Below are positions 14,001-54,178 of a stretch of 64,000 bases of DNA, piece after piece. The stretch is taken from NCBI GenBank assembly GCA_934045905.1, contig OW203763.1:39648724-39712723 (forward strand), written 5' to 3'. The position numbers and the translations under genes were made by a program. Position 1 is the stretch's first letter; each line of letters starts with the position of its first letter. The notes under the pieces are model-generated. The model was not told where the DNA came from, made no database searches, and worked only from the letters and a program-made list of their open reading frames with translations. Source of the stretch: Leuctra nigra. Its lineage: Eukaryota > Arthropoda > Insecta > Plecoptera > Leuctridae.

Positions 14001-17000
14001 CATTGCCCATTTATTTAGTTGTCTAATTATGTAATTATCAATCTCTTTTGTACTTGTAGATGACAAGTTAATCCACCTCGATCCACACTATTGCCAGCAA
14101 GTGGTTGACGTCTGGGAGGCGCCTTTCCCAGTCAACAGTTTCCACTGCACATCCCCGAGGAAGATGAGCGTCTCTCGCATGGACCCATCCTGTTGCATCG
14201 GCTTCTACATCAAGACTCGAGATGATTTCGACAAGTTTATCAACAATGTTCAACCGGTAAGAGACTACATGAGAACCAAGTGTACCAAGTCCCTTAACTT
14301 GTTATTTTAGACATTTTGAGTTCAGAGCAATTTCCTACTGATTCAAATATGCTCTAGTCATTTTATTGGAACTAATTGTAAAATTTTAAAAATCCATGTG
14401 TGAATTACATCTTCACAATGAGGAAGTGTGAGTTATTTTACATGTCCATGTAACTGGAAATGTTCTTTGTCAAATATCTCAATACTAACCTACTTACGAG
14501 GTATCATAAGGTAACCAGTGAAGTAACTAGAGATTGATGGGCCCCTGGCAAAATATTCAGGCGACATTGTGCAGTGTGCTCCGCAGCTATGTTTTTATTA
14601 GCTTGAGCCTAGAAAACGATCACGCATCACATGCTGATGTTACAGAGTGTCAAAAATAAAATACAAGCCATACATACCGGGAGAACTTGAAGTGAGTAAT
14701 GCATCTTTAATAATAAGAAAATCAGCAAGGTCGTGGATGTTTGATAATAAAGAAGAACAAGCAAGGCAAAAACTACACTTAGTGAAACCTAGTGAAACAA
14801 ACTGAGTAATATCGAAATAAGTTGACACAGTGAGCTTATTTTGCTTTGCTTGACATTTCCTCGCCCACCCACACCTCTCTTTCACGCAAGTCTTCTCGAG
14901 CCCCCACAAACAGAATGTGCTCTCCTAATCTTGAACCTTGATCTTTGTCACAATGATTCACACAACATACAAATTTTTACACTACTTAGGAGGCGATGTA
15001 TACCTACCACTTTGAGTAAAAAAATCGGAAAAATTAATTCGGAAAAGTTAATAAAAAATCTGATTTATTTGAGTGGTGCCTGGCATTTTGTCTTCATATT
15101 ACCGTTAACATGATTTTAAAAAATTAAGGTTTAATGCACATTTCAAGCTCACTCTACAAAATAATGTCACCACATACAATCATTACGATACACATTACAT
15201 ACCTTAGATTAGTATGATTATGATTAGTGCATACCTAATGTGTTATACGATTATTTTATGAATAATTTCGTATCACTTTGAGGTCTTACCAGAAGTCTTG
15301 TAATCCATTGTGTGACATTATTTAGTAGAGTGAGCTTGCAATGTGCATTACTCCTTGATTTATAAAATTATGTTTGTTTAAAGGAAAATATCATAAAAAT
15401 ACTTTGAAGAACCGCGAGCACCCCGTTACCTTCCCGAGGCCTCGAAATGGATCATCGTCTAATCTGCCAATTTTCAGATTGTGGCCACAGAGTTGAAGAT
15501 AGACAAAATGTTAAAAGCGAAAAAGTTGTAGAGAATAAATTACTCTCTGCGCATTGTTTATCACTTTTTAAAGACATTGATCTCTCGAAAGTTAAGATGA
15601 GTCGGAGTGTATTCCAATTGCAGAATTTCACTGATTGTTGAAATTCCACGAATTGAGCAAACTTTCATGCAAAATATGACCGCTCATAACGAGAACAAAT
15701 TTTTCAAGAAAGTATTACCAATGCACATAGAGTAAATACTAAATAAAGTACGAATCAACTAATCGTGATACCCAGGTATATTCGCAAATATCTGAGTCTC
15801 TACCCATCCCGACCCTTCCCGACCACGGGCTTCTATTCAAGCGCTCAATTGCCAAAAATGAGCTGTTAACCCGTCCATTCATGCGCTTCATTAGACAATA
15901 TGGATTCTTAAGATGTTTAGGGAATTGCGATTTTGATACTTTTGACGGCAAAAATGAATGTCAAATTGAACATAGATGAAAATAATTTTTTATTTTTCAA
16001 AATCGGTTCATATTTGGCCAAAATAATTTGTATCTCATATTTTATGCGTGCGATCAGTTTCGGCCAAATATGAACCGATTTTGAAAAATTAAAAATTATT
16101 TTCATCTATGTTCAATTTGACATTCATTTTTGCCGTCAAAAGTATCAAAATCGCAATTCCCTAAACATCTTAAGAATCCATATTGTCTAATGAAGCGCAT
16201 GAATGGACGGGGTTAACAGCTCATTCTTGGCAATCGAGCGCTTGAATAGAAGCCCGTGGTCAGGAAGGGTCGGGATGGGTAGAGACTCAGATATTTGCGA
16301 ATATACCTGGGTATCACGATTAGTTGAGACGCACTTTAGTAATTAATTCTCTAAAACTTCGTCGCATCAACATTTATTCCATCTTCAATGGTATGGTCAC
16401 AATCTCAAAATTGGCGGACAGCGTCGGGGGAAAGTCTGTGGTCTTTTACTCTGGACCCCCTGTACGCCACTATGCATACCTCCATGATATAGTTTCTACA
16501 AAGACTGCCACCGAATGGATGGTAGGGGTTGATCGGTGGGCTGACTGACAAGTATTTATTCCTGCTCATATAGTAATGGAAATGACAGGCTGTCATTAGC
16601 ACAATTTGTATCTCATATTTTATGCGTGCGATCAGTTTCGGCCAAATATGAACCGATTTTGAAAAATTAAAAATTATTTTCATCTATGTTCAATTTGACA
16701 TTCATTTTTGCCGTCAAAAGTATCAAAATCGCAATTCCCTAAACATCTTAAGAATCCATATTGTCTAATGAAGCGCATGAATGGACGGGTTAACAGCTCA
16801 TTCTTGGCAATCGAGCGCTTGAATAGAAGCCCGTGGTCGGGAAGGGTCGGGATGGGTAGAGACTCAGATATTTGCGAATATACCTGGGTATCACGATTAG
16901 TTGAGACGCACTTTAGTAATTAATTCTCTAAAACTTCGTCGCATCAACATTTATTCCATCTTCAATGGTATGGTCACAATCTCAAAATTGGCGGACAGCG

Positions 17001-19680
17001 TCCGGGGAAAGTCTGTGGTCTTTTACTCTGGACCCCCTGTACGCCACTATGCATACCTCCATGATATAGTTTCTACAAAGACTGCCACCGAATGGATGGT
17101 AGGGGTTGATCGGTGGGCTGACTGACAAGTATTTATTCCTGCTCATATAGTAATGGAAATGACAGGCTGTCATTAGCACACTCCCTCCCATCTTCCATAA
17201 GTGGACCCTTGATCCTGTTAAGTCTGATCACTGGCCTTGATGGTCTATTATTATGCCACTCAAACTGAACTTTCCCCCCGTACCATTCCAACAGTATCCC
17301 CCTTAGGTTGATTCCTACCAATTACCTCGTTGTAACTGAAGTGAAGTAGTTTATCAGAGTCATTGAACACCTACAAATATTAATACAGTACCTACGGCAT
17401 AGATTTTACAGTTTTTAAGTGTGGTAGAAGAAGTCATTAAATGAAAGTCATATATTATTAAGAGAGTGATTTAATTGACATTTAATTTCTACGAAAAAAC
17501 ACGAGAGATAAATCCAAACCGTTGATGAAATATAACAATATTTCACAAAAAGATTGAAATATTATTAAAATAATAATTAATAACTTTTTTATTATCGTCT
17601 TCGTGGACGATCAATAGCTTATTAGTGAGAGCTAAATAAGTGTCTTTTATCTGTGCAGGATCGAGACTACACAATGTAATAATTATGCGCAGGTGGCTTC
17701 TAAAGTCACACAAAATCGCCTCTGTTATGAGATTATACTGCAAAGCACGATCTGGTCATGTTCTAAAACAACTTTATGGCACATTGAAGTCTATTTCAAC
17801 TTCTACGATTTTAAAAAAATGTCAGTTTTCCATTTTCGGGGGAATATAGGGTAGCAGATTGGATTTGTTGGGAAAACTGCAATATCTTTCCATAATATTT
17901 TTTGATATCCTAACTAGAGATGGACCGATACCGATACCGGTTCTCGCGATACTACTATTTTTCCCCCCTTACCGATACTTTCAAAAATTTCCCGCCTAAT
18001 GTTGTGTGTATTCTGATTGGCCGTCATCACTGACAGCCTTGGTTGAAGCCCAACCCCCTTGGCCTTGGTTGAGGTTCTGCTAGACCAATCAGAGACAGGG
18101 AATATTCAAGGGCAAAAGATGACGGCTTGTGTCTTGGCTTTTGACGCACCCCCAGCCATGTTTGGGTGGTTTTGTAAACAAAGGAAATGTGAACTTCGTG
18201 TGTTTTTAGTTTTATAATAAATTACTTTATATTACTGCAATGAAGTGTGATGTAAAAGTGAATGTTCTGTGAATAATCAAAAGGCATGTTAAAAGTTTGC
18301 TGAGAGAAATGGAAATATCGCGGCATCTGCTTGACAACAACTTGGATTGACTGACAGAAACGTAAAGAAGATCGCGTGAAAAAACGATTTAAATAAAAAT
18401 ATTAAATAACCCAACGGCTGGTGTGTTGGATACCTCGGTTCTCGTTAGATCACCGAGGTTAAGCAACATTGAGCGCGGTCAGCGATTGGATGGGTGACCA
18501 TTCAACTCTGCCTTGCCAGTTGCTGCCGTTGGGCCAGAGAGACTGAGGTGTTTGGGGGTCAGTGTGACGACCTCCCTCCACCTGTTATCAGTCTCTCGAC
18601 GGCGCGGGTTGTGGAGGCCTGTGCTGTGAATGTTACACCGTCCTTCGGAAGGGACGTTAAGCCGTTGGTCCTCTTGGTATCTTTCGTCAGGAGTAGGCTA
18701 CATGCCGGTACCGGGTTTCTTCTCCTCCCTTCTCTATATTACATTCTCACTAGTGGAGCCTCGGCTCTGTTGAGAATATAGACATAATAATAATAATAAT
18801 AATAATAATAAAATAAAATATGTGTTGATGGATGATAATGTTTCAATAAAAGACACACTATTCATGTTTCCCCCAACTTAAGATAACAGCTTAGTAGGCC
18901 ATTCAATGTCAAGTACTCAAAGGACCTGTCACTAAACTCAAGTGTAAAATAGATAGAAGTATAGTCAGGTTCTGACAAATGACTGTTCTTTTTCTCATCC
19001 CCAAGGCTTATTTTCGCATTCAAAGTGTTTTTCAAAACAGACTTCCAAAAACTGGGGTGTTGTTTATAATCAGGGGCGGCCTATATTCAAGTTAATATGT
19101 TGGTTTGTATTTGACTTGTTTAATGTTTGTTTGATTAAATAAATACTAGCTATGTCAAAATGCAAAACAAGTGAAGTATGGGACCACTTTATCATTAAAC
19201 AACCTACAGGTGATGATTTACTAATAAATTAAACATTTTAAAATTAATAATAACAGTCAACAATAAAATAGTATCGGTATCGGAAAAGTATTGGTATCGG
19301 TTGTTGGTATCGGCATCGGTATCGGTATCGGAAAAATATGGTATCGGTCCATCTCTAATCCTAACCCAATTGAATGTGATATTTGAATATTTTTTATTTC
19401 ATTTCTCATATTACGTTCAATCAGAAAAATGAATTTAGTGAGGTGTAATACATAGAATTTACTTTGATTGATATGTTCTTTTGTGATCTTTTTGCAGTAT
19501 CTTCTGCCACCATTCGAGAAGGCTGATTATCCGATTTTCATATTTAGTCGAGGCAGTAGTAAAGATGCGATGGGACTGCACACACCATATAGTTTTCCAG
19601 AAGAAGCTGCTCACAGATGTGGTGAAGGGTACGAGACAACAGACGATGAATTGGAATGTGAGGAATTTGAAATACTGTAG
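1866..19680 (+). CDS. Atg4: Atg4 autophagy cysteine protease, complete, 7 coding exons
   Basis: Exons 1866-2031, 6034-6330, 10995-11196, 11678-11754, 13380-13595, 14060-14256 and 19498-19680 join to 1338 nt, which is 445 codons plus TAG, with every phase matching and GT-AG borders throughout. Atg4 is a C54-family protease that trims pro-Atg8 after its C-terminal glycine and later removes Atg8 from phosphatidylethanolamine. The triad is visible: Cys134 in [14 protein letters not shown], and Asp327 and His329 in LDPHYCQ. Conserved blocks [24 protein letters not shown] and [10 protein letters not shown] follow the family order. The N-terminal block [13 protein letters not shown] and the length place it with ATG4C/D (Drosophila Atg4b) rather than ATG4A/B. 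The C-terminus EEFEIL resembles the LC3-interacting motif of ATG4B. The start is ATG 1866, preceded in frame by TAA 1851. Confidence 0.96.
2555..3269. mobile_element. Non-autonomous hAT element with CAATTGACCGGT repeats
   Basis: A 715-bp element in Atg4 intron 1 with short inverted ends (TAGGGATG against the complement of CCATCACTA) and a perfect 8-bp target duplication CAATACTA at 2547-2554 and 3270-3277, the hAT signature. Both subterminal regions consist of head-to-tail copies of the self-complementary words CAATTG and ACCGGT, which could be transposase-binding arrays. No coding capacity. A run of about 20 A lies near 3000. Confidence 0.85.
3895..5742. mobile_element. AAGATCTTG-repeat TIR element, copy A
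   Basis: A 1.85-kb non-coding element in Atg4 intron 1 bounded by the inverted ends CCCTGCTGAAAA and TTTTCAGCAGGG. About 240 bp at the left end and 520 bp at the right end consist almost wholly of the palindrome AAGATCTTG and one-step variants. The centre (about 4380-5200) is rich in a second family of short words, CTGTAG/CTATAG with AGTAAA. A tRNA-like stretch lies on the minus strand at about 4262-4345. No clear target duplication (TG on each side at best). A near-identical copy is at 29020-30808. Superfamily not recognised. Confidence 0.85.
4262..4345 (-). repeat. tRNA-like segment inside copy A
   Basis: The reverse complement reads like a tRNA promoter: an A-box-like GGCCTACTCGGTAAGACG, then about 30 nt later a B-box-like AGGTTCAAAACAC. 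The B box departs from GGTTCGANNCC and no acceptor stem closes, so this is a tRNA-derived piece and not a tRNA gene. It is repeated at the matching place in copy B (about 29398-29500). Confidence 0.45.
6034..6330 (+). CDS. Atg4: Atg4 exon 2 (residues 56-154), catalytic cysteine
   Basis: Starts after TTTCGCAG and ends before GTAATTTT. Encodes [10 protein letters not shown], the [14 protein letters not shown] block and [14 protein letters not shown], whose second cysteine (Cys134) is the nucleophile. Confidence 0.95.
6704..7135 (+). mobile_element. 5S-rRNA-derived SINE (SINE3 type), copy 1
   Basis: The first roughly 120 nt match the body of eukaryotic 5S rRNA, including GGATGGGTGACC and GATCACCAAGGTTAAGCAAC, so the internal pol III promoter is still recognisable. 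A body shared with the copy at 18408 follows, with blocks near CGACCTCCCTCCACC and CATGCCGGTA. The tail is short. This defines a SINE3-class retroposon, not a 5S gene. It sits in Atg4 intron 2 and is more decayed than copy 2. Confidence 0.85.
7318..9752. mobile_element. 2.4-kb foldback element with coding relics in both arms
   Basis: A palindrome in Atg4 intron 2. Arms of about 1.1 kb (7318-8421 and 8662-9752) surround a 240-bp spacer; the ends are GGGTCATTCC and GGAATGACCC, flanked by a possible 4-bp duplication AGTT. Each arm, read toward the outside, carries the same protein relic (blocks [19 protein letters not shown] and [19 protein letters not shown]; about 8098-7905 minus, 8995-9180 plus). 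The spacer encodes on the minus strand [16 protein letters not shown]. From memory these blocks belong to a family of uncharacterised transposon proteins common in arthropods and cnidarians; I cannot name the superfamily. A rearranged second copy is at 28107-31106. Confidence 0.85.
8520..8660 (-). pseudogene. Transposon protein fragment (FATSHGK block)
   Basis: The minus strand of the foldback spacer reads [20 protein letters not shown] and then a stretch ending [11 protein letters not shown]. It is a central piece of the same protein whose C-terminal part is in the two arms. No start codon is visible and the frame is not continuous with either arm, so it is a relic. Function unknown. Confidence 0.6.
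10231..10675 (+). mobile_element. 5'-truncated LINE 3' end with TSD
   Basis: A 445-bp GC-rich insert in Atg4 intron 2 flanked by the 11-bp repeat TGAGCATTATT (10220-10230 and 10676-10686). It ends in TTGACGCGCCGTTAAACCC followed by a short TTAATC-type repeat tail, the 3'-end style of several insect LINE families. Only 3' sequence remains; no usable reverse transcriptase frame. Clade not determined. Confidence 0.75.
10995..11196 (+). CDS. Atg4: Atg4 exon 3 (residues 155-222)
   Basis: Starts after TTATTGTAG, ends before GTAACATC. Encodes the end of the block opening EWRWIERDI and the conserved [14 protein letters not shown] around residues 207-221, which lines the substrate site in the family. 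Confidence 0.95.
11678..11754 (+). CDS. Atg4: Atg4 exon 4 (residues 222-247)
   Basis: A small 77-nt exon after TTTATTTCAG and before GTTAGTAA. Encodes [20 protein letters not shown] followed by QDCT; phase 2 in and phase 1 out both fit the neighbouring exons. Confidence 0.92.
11820..12690. repeat. Decayed foldback enclosing a hAT MITE
   Basis: The motif AACAGTTGATTAGGACTA near 11858 recurs inverted near 12630 (TAGTCCTAATCAACTGTTTA), and GGTACTGGTTTT with GAGCATTGAAAAACTGGCC (about 12398-12432) recurs inverted at about 12535-12573. This is an old palindromic element in Atg4 intron 4, now split by the hAT MITE at 11928-12379. Confidence 0.6.
11928..12379. mobile_element. hAT MITE, 452 bp
   Basis: Ends CAGTGGTGTAG and the complement of ACACCACTG, flanked by the perfect 8-bp duplication ATTATAAT (11920-11927, 12380-12387). 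Contains a C-run and GGGGTATACGCC-like repeats; no coding capacity. Confidence 0.85.
13380..13595 (+). CDS. Atg4: Atg4 exon 5 (residues 248-319)
   Basis: Starts after TTGTTTCAG, ends before GTATCTTT. Encodes [19 protein letters not shown] and [19 protein letters not shown], strongly conserved with vertebrate ATG4C/D. Confidence 0.96.
14060..14256 (+). CDS. Atg4: Atg4 exon 6 (residues 320-385), catalytic Asp and His
   Basis: Starts after TACTTGTAG, ends before GTAAGAGA. Encodes IHLDPHYCQ with catalytic Asp327 and His329, then [19 protein letters not shown], a signature segment of ATG4C/D proteins. Confidence 0.96.
14257..15755. other. Atg4 intron 6, left part, nothing recognised
   Basis: AT-rich intron sequence. 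A pair of imperfect inverted segments near 15130-15160 and 15325-15345 (ATGCACATTTCAAGCTCACTC and its near complement) suggests a degraded MITE of about 220 bp. No coding signal. Confidence 0.4.
15756..16326. mobile_element. 571-bp near-perfect palindromic MITE
   Basis: Arms of roughly 265 bp begin CAACTAATCGTGATACCC and end with its complement GGGTATCACGATTAGTTG; the spacer is only about 40 bp near 16021-16057. Open frames inside are mirror images of each other and have no recognised homology. No target duplication is recognisable because the right flank was later duplicated. Confidence 0.85.
16025..17180. repeat. 578-bp tandem duplication of the MITE right arm plus flank
   Basis: Positions 16025-16602 and 16603-17180 are head-to-tail copies of equal length with only scattered differences. 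Each unit starts inside the hairpin loop (AATTTGTATCTCATATTTTA), contains the right arm and about 250 bp of flanking DNA, and ends CATTAGCAC. Confidence 0.92.
17915..19357. mobile_element. hAT element (TAGAGATGGACCGATACC ends), copy 1
   Basis: A 1443-bp element in Atg4 intron 6. Terminal inverted repeats start TAGAGATGGACCGATACC and both ends carry tandem CCGATA/TATCGG words. Flanked by a perfect 8-bp duplication ATCCTAAC (17907-17914, 19358-19365). Non-coding. It carries a 5S SINE at 18408-18810. The same family in reverse orientation forms the outer layer of 31284-39401. Confidence 0.92.
18408..18810 (+). mobile_element. 5S-rRNA-derived SINE, copy 2, with TAA-repeat tail
   Basis: The 5S head is better preserved than in copy 1: TCGGTTCTCGTTAGATCACC, GAGGTTAAGCAACATTGAG and TTGGATGGGTGACCATTC match 5S rRNA in order. 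It is followed by the shared body and an (ATA/TAA)n tail at about 18784-18810. The paralogous hAT copy (31284-39401, near 38900-38935) lacks the insert and shows the empty site. Confidence 0.9.
19498..19680 (+). CDS. Atg4: Atg4 exon 7 (residues 386-445), stop, LIR-like tail
   Basis: Starts after TTTTTGCAG. Encodes [20 protein letters not shown] and ends [12 protein letters not shown] then TAG. The acidic-aromatic-hydrophobic ending matches the C-terminal Atg8-interacting motif known from ATG4B. Confidence 0.95.
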   Translation, partial: YLLPPFEKADYPIFIFSRGSSKDAMGLHTPYSFPEEAAHRCGEGYETTDDELECEEFEIL

Positions 19681-19843
19681 CCATATAGCCCATAGTTGAG
19701 ATTTGAGAATAATTCTTTGTTATCTAATTACTAACTAGTCAAGAAAGTACCTAGAAGTAAACTGACATACATTTACGAGGTATTCCATGTGTGAGGTGTA
19801 GACTTAGCTTGTGGTGTTCTTGTCTCTTTTAACCCAAGTATTT

Positions 19844-19849
19844 ATTAAA
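19844..19849 (+). terminator. Candidate Atg4 poly(A) signal (ATTAAA)
   Basis: ATTAAA lies 164 bp after the stop, the nearest variant signal. A canonical AATAAA is at 20367-20372 and could be used for a longer 3' UTR. Neither is confirmed. Confidence 0.3.
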
Positions 19850-19938
19850 TTAGTTGTAATATTTATTAATGCATACTATTTCCTATGTTTTGAATCTGTG
19901 GATGTTGAGGCAGCTAGATTGTGGTTGTAACTGGTCAT

Positions 19939-20208
19939 CAGGTGCATAGGAAGGGTGGGTGATGAGGGAGGGATTATCCCCCCCCCCCCCCCTAATCGAG
20001 CAGTCCGACACCCCTCTCATTTAAAAAATCACGTTTAAATTGTAAAAAAAAAAATACCCCACAGGCCAACAATTGGAGGGTTGTGATTCAGTTTGTGCAT
20101 TTTAGAGCCCCAAAATCACTTTTAAAATGTTTAAATTCTAAAAAAATGCCCTGTGGGGCAACCGGGGGGCCCCTCCACCCCATATTGAAAACTGTTCCTA
20201 TGTGCCTG
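19939..20208. mobile_element. Short hAT-like MITE in Atg4 3' flank
   Basis: A 270-bp segment with inverted ends CAGGTGCATAGGA and TCCTATGTGCCTG, a C-run and GGGGCAACCGGGGGGCCCC. No target duplication is recognised, so the class rests on TIR style only. Confidence 0.5.
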
Positions 20209-21272
20209 GTTAACAGGGATCCATCCCATTTTAATTATTATCTAAACAACACTCTTTCTCGGTTACTTATTTATGTTAATGTTATGTTATATTAATTAAT
20301 TTACCAATTTAGTCAATGAGTGCAATGATAGTGTAACAGTAGGTAGGGGCCTAAGCAATGTCAAGGAATAAACTGTAGAATGTAGACTCAAGGTGTTGTT
20401 TTGGTCAAGCGTTGAAATGGTTGCATGTTGCGAATAACGGCAAAGGACCAATCCGAGATCAAGGTCACTTAGCTGCATGCAACAAAATAATGTTCAGCGG
20501 GTTTAACATTTTCTCAATCTTTGCAACGCTTGACTGGAAACCTGCCATAAAGTAATTTCTAACTTAGTAGTATTTATTATTAATGTCAGCTAGATCTAAT
20601 TCAACATGAACTCGCTTGTATTGTTCCTTGTTTTTACTTAATTTGTTGAAATTCCATTTAGCACTTAATACTTCAACTCCAGTTGGATTTCGTGATATTT
20701 TCAAAATAACGGTACAATGAAATTGTTTTTGCGTGAAATTTGTTTAATTAAAAATGAACTATTAAGATACTTTGTAGAAATCAAATTTCATTTCCTCAAT
20801 CCCATTTTATATTCTCCTCAAACCACTCATGTGAAATCCACCAAACCAAACACCAAACTACGTGGAAGGACTTGCCATATTAACTGTTATATTCCTCCGT
20901 TGTTCTTTGAACTTATGTTTTTTTTGGAGCTGGCTGACATAATGGCTGATATAAGTTTAAAAATTATATTTCGTGGATACCCCACACAGAATTTCTATGT
21001 AGAAATCTTGGTTTAAAAAAAACTCTGGTAAGTTCATAATTTTCCAAAAATTCTTTACAGAAATAAAAATGAAATAGTGTCACACCATTGGAAGATTGGC
21101 AATGGGACATTACCATTTTTAACACTTTTTTTTCTTTAAAACAAAATCTTAATTAATGCTAGAAGCCGAAGGCTAAAAACTAAACTAAAATAATAGTAAT
21201 GCGCGAATTACCTACAGAAAAGTAAAACTAATATTCAATACAAGTTACAATTTTTCAAAAATTTTATTCTTA
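20209..21272. other. Intergenic sequence before the gap
   Basis: AT-rich DNA after Atg4. An open frame at 20717-21016 (99 codons) shows no recognised motif and I treat it as chance. The only candidate signal is the AATAAA at 20367-20372. Confidence 0.35.
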
Positions 21273-21472
21273 NNNNNNNNNNNNNNNNNNNNNNNNNNNN
21301 NNNNNNNNNNNNNNNNNNNNNNNNNNNNNNNNNNNNNNNNNNNNNNNNNNNNNNNNNNNNNNNNNNNNNNNNNNNNNNNNNNNNNNNNNNNNNNNNNNNN
21401 NNNNNNNNNNNNNNNNNNNNNNNNNNNNNNNNNNNNNNNNNNNNNNNNNNNNNNNNNNNNNNNNNNNNNNNN
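21273..21472. other. Assembly gap of 200 N
   Basis: Exactly 200 N, a conventional scaffold gap of probably unknown true size. It falls between Atg4 and MAST and interrupts no coding exon that I can see. Open frames spanning it are artefacts. Confidence 0.99.
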
Positions 21473-21879
21473 CACCCCAGACACCCCATTGATTTCCTGT
21501 GAGATCGTCTTTTCGTGCATACGAATTTACCCATAATACCGTATTGTGAGGATATTTATTCCCAGAGAATTTTAGAACTACATTGTCCGGAATTCAATTC
21601 TTACAAAGTTGGCAACCCTATTTGACGGATCTCAACCAAATTTGGTATGGAGACTCTCACTGAGCCTGCGCACATCGTAGGGTCTTACCCCTCCCCCAAA
21701 CCACCCATAATTGGAAAAACCACCACAATTGAAAAAATTAAATTGACACTTTCGGCCATATATAGGCGCGTAGGAACTTTATTTTGAGTGGGAGGGTCAA
21801 AATTATCGGGGATCGATTAATGTGAGGAAAAAGTAGTTCGCCGTTACAAGGGGGTCTGGGGGGCTCGCCCTCCAGTTTG

Positions 21880-22260
21880 CCCCGCAGGGCCTTTTTGAAT
21901 TTTTGATACAAAAGAATCGAATTTAAAGCTAGGTATTTTGGCATTATTTTCAAAGAAATTTACAATGTGTGATATGCAATATTCTGTAGAAACTTTAGAC
22001 AAATGTAATATAATCTGTAACTATTTGCTTTTATAGAATAACCATTGGCCCCGCAGGGAATTTTTTGAGTTTTTATACAAAATAATCGAATTTGAAACTA
22101 TATTTTCGCATCCTTTTCAAAGAAATTTTAAATAGGTGATGTGCAATATTTTTGGTGAAACTTAAGACAAAATGCAATAAATTCTGTAACTATTTGTTAT
22201 TTATTTGATAGAATTCCCATTGGCCCCGCGCAGGGATTTTTTTTTATTTCAATAGTCAAA
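21880..22260. repeat. Tandem repeat, unit about 168 bp, 2.3 copies
   Basis: Units start at the word GCCCCGCAGGG near 21884, 22048 and 22218. Each is followed by a T-run, ATACAAAA-AATCGAATTT and TTTTCAAAGAAATTT. It resembles the GC-word spacing in the hAT element at 24757-25884, so it may be a relic of a related element. Confidence 0.7.
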
Positions 22261-22639
22261 GAGAATCGATTATGAATCGATTTGGAATTTCGTTGAAAAA
22301 GGTTGCAATAGCAACAGCAATAAGCAATCAGAAAAATCTGTGCATGTGTTTTGGTATCAAATAGTTTAACGTGTACTATTACATTTTATTCATGAGGAGA
22401 TCAATTGGACAAATGAGTCATTGTCTCATTGGAATACCTCTGTTCAATTAGTTTTGCAAAACTTGGGAACATTTTGAGAATTCAACCTCAATGGAGCAAA
22501 TCTGTGCATTTTTAAATCTCTTTATCAAGTTTTTTGTTTATCTGGAGGTGATATCTCGGGGTGTCAAGATGAAAAGTGGGGGGGGGGGGCGGTCATTGAC
22601 CCCCCCCCACTCTCCCTATCCTACCGCCTGCGTAACACC

Positions 22640-22768
22640 AATCATTTCTAAGATTTTTCCTATCCAACAAATTAGGTATAGGTACCTATGTTTGAAACTT
22701 GCACATATTAAATTTCGATATAGTGACCTCTGAAACAGGGGGTTTTCTTGCGCCACCCGGTATATTTA
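22640..22768 (-). mobile_element. Fragment of the GGGTGGCGCAAAAAA TIR family
   Basis: The reverse complement starts ATACCGGGTGGCGCAAGAAA and continues with CCCTGTTTCAGAGGTCACTA and TTAATATGTGCAA. These match the left end of the element at 41889-43531 in the same order, so this is one terminus of the same family; the partner end is not found. Confidence 0.6.
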
Positions 22769-24027
22769 CTTTTTAATTACGTTTCTGGGGGTAATTCCAT
22801 GTTACATCAAAAATTAATTTCATAATTTTCATGAATTTCTTTATATGTGTGAGTGACAGACAACGTTGCCAAGTTTCATCAAAATTGGAGAGTTTCATTT
22901 CATGAAACAAATTTTCGATATAACATGGAATTACGAAGTTAAAAGTGATTAAAAAATACTTGCGGCTGATTTTGTCGGATTTCTTGTAGAGTGCATTTTT
23001 TCTGAAGAAAATGATACAAAAATCCAATTGTTTCATTCTATTTTTGGTAAACTCTTATAATTTAAATTTGTCCTACTTCTCTGTTTTGTATTTTATTATA
23101 TTCTATTTTATCACCCGTCGATCAGTACATAATACAGATATGGTATAGTCAGTAATATATTTACAAATATGCATATTAACAGATTGAATAATATTAAGTT
23201 TTAACGGCAAGTTTAAAATATACAATAGAAATAATTCATTCGCCTACTTTCTACTACTACCTACTAGTATAATACTTGCAATTATTTTAAGGTATACAGA
23301 TTGTTTTTTATGAATTAAAATTTGATATATTGTAAAAGTTGTATAAACTTGGATAAATGGCCACCTTAATGTGTGTGTAATATTAAAAAAGGTCTGCAGA
23401 ATTAATATACAAAATAAAATACAAATAAGTACAATACAATACAAATACAATTACATATTATTAAAAAAATATGTATTTCAAAATGGCCGCGTATTATTTC
23501 GTATTGTTTATTAATACATTTTTGCCGTCTGAAAAGGATATTATATTCTATTGTGTTTTACATTACGTTTTTAATTTCAAAATACTGGTGTTGATAATGC
23601 TGAAGACTACTATACCGACCGATGTGACATCAGCAGTGACCCAGACTCCTTTGTTTACAACCACATGAAAATCAATAAAGGTATGTTGGCATAACAGTTG
23701 GCATCTCTGTAGTTGTGTCTATGGAAATGTGTAATCATTGCAACGTTAGTCATCATCACCTGCTGTGAAAAATCGACTTAAAAACAATGTCAAGCTCGTC
23801 GTTCGCAATGAAATCGGGACATTTTCAACGATGAAGTAAAGTATAAATGCAAGTATTTTGGTCGGTGGGAGCAGAGTAGGATTTGGTTTAAAAATGGAGT
23901 TCGTAATAGCATCCAGGCGCAGAGTTATCAAGGATTCAACGCTATAATAAGCGGAGATTCTGTGTGATTGGGATAGGATACAAGTTCGTTTGGTTTAAGT
24001 AGGTAGTAGCTTTCGATTGTGAAAGAT
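22769..24027. other. Region upstream of MAST start codon
   Basis: AT-rich DNA. Inverted words AATTCCATGTTA (about 22796) and TAACATGGAATTAC (about 22922) suggest a decayed MITE. Near 23675 a donor-like AAAG|GTATGT occurs and could end a non-coding first exon, but nothing supports this further. An in-frame TAG at 24007 precedes the MAST ATG. Confidence 0.35.

Positions 24028-54178
<30,151 letters not shown>

Noticed and set aside
21235..21534. Open frames of 91 and 99 codons across the N run
   Set aside because: They exist only because unknown bases are translated as X.
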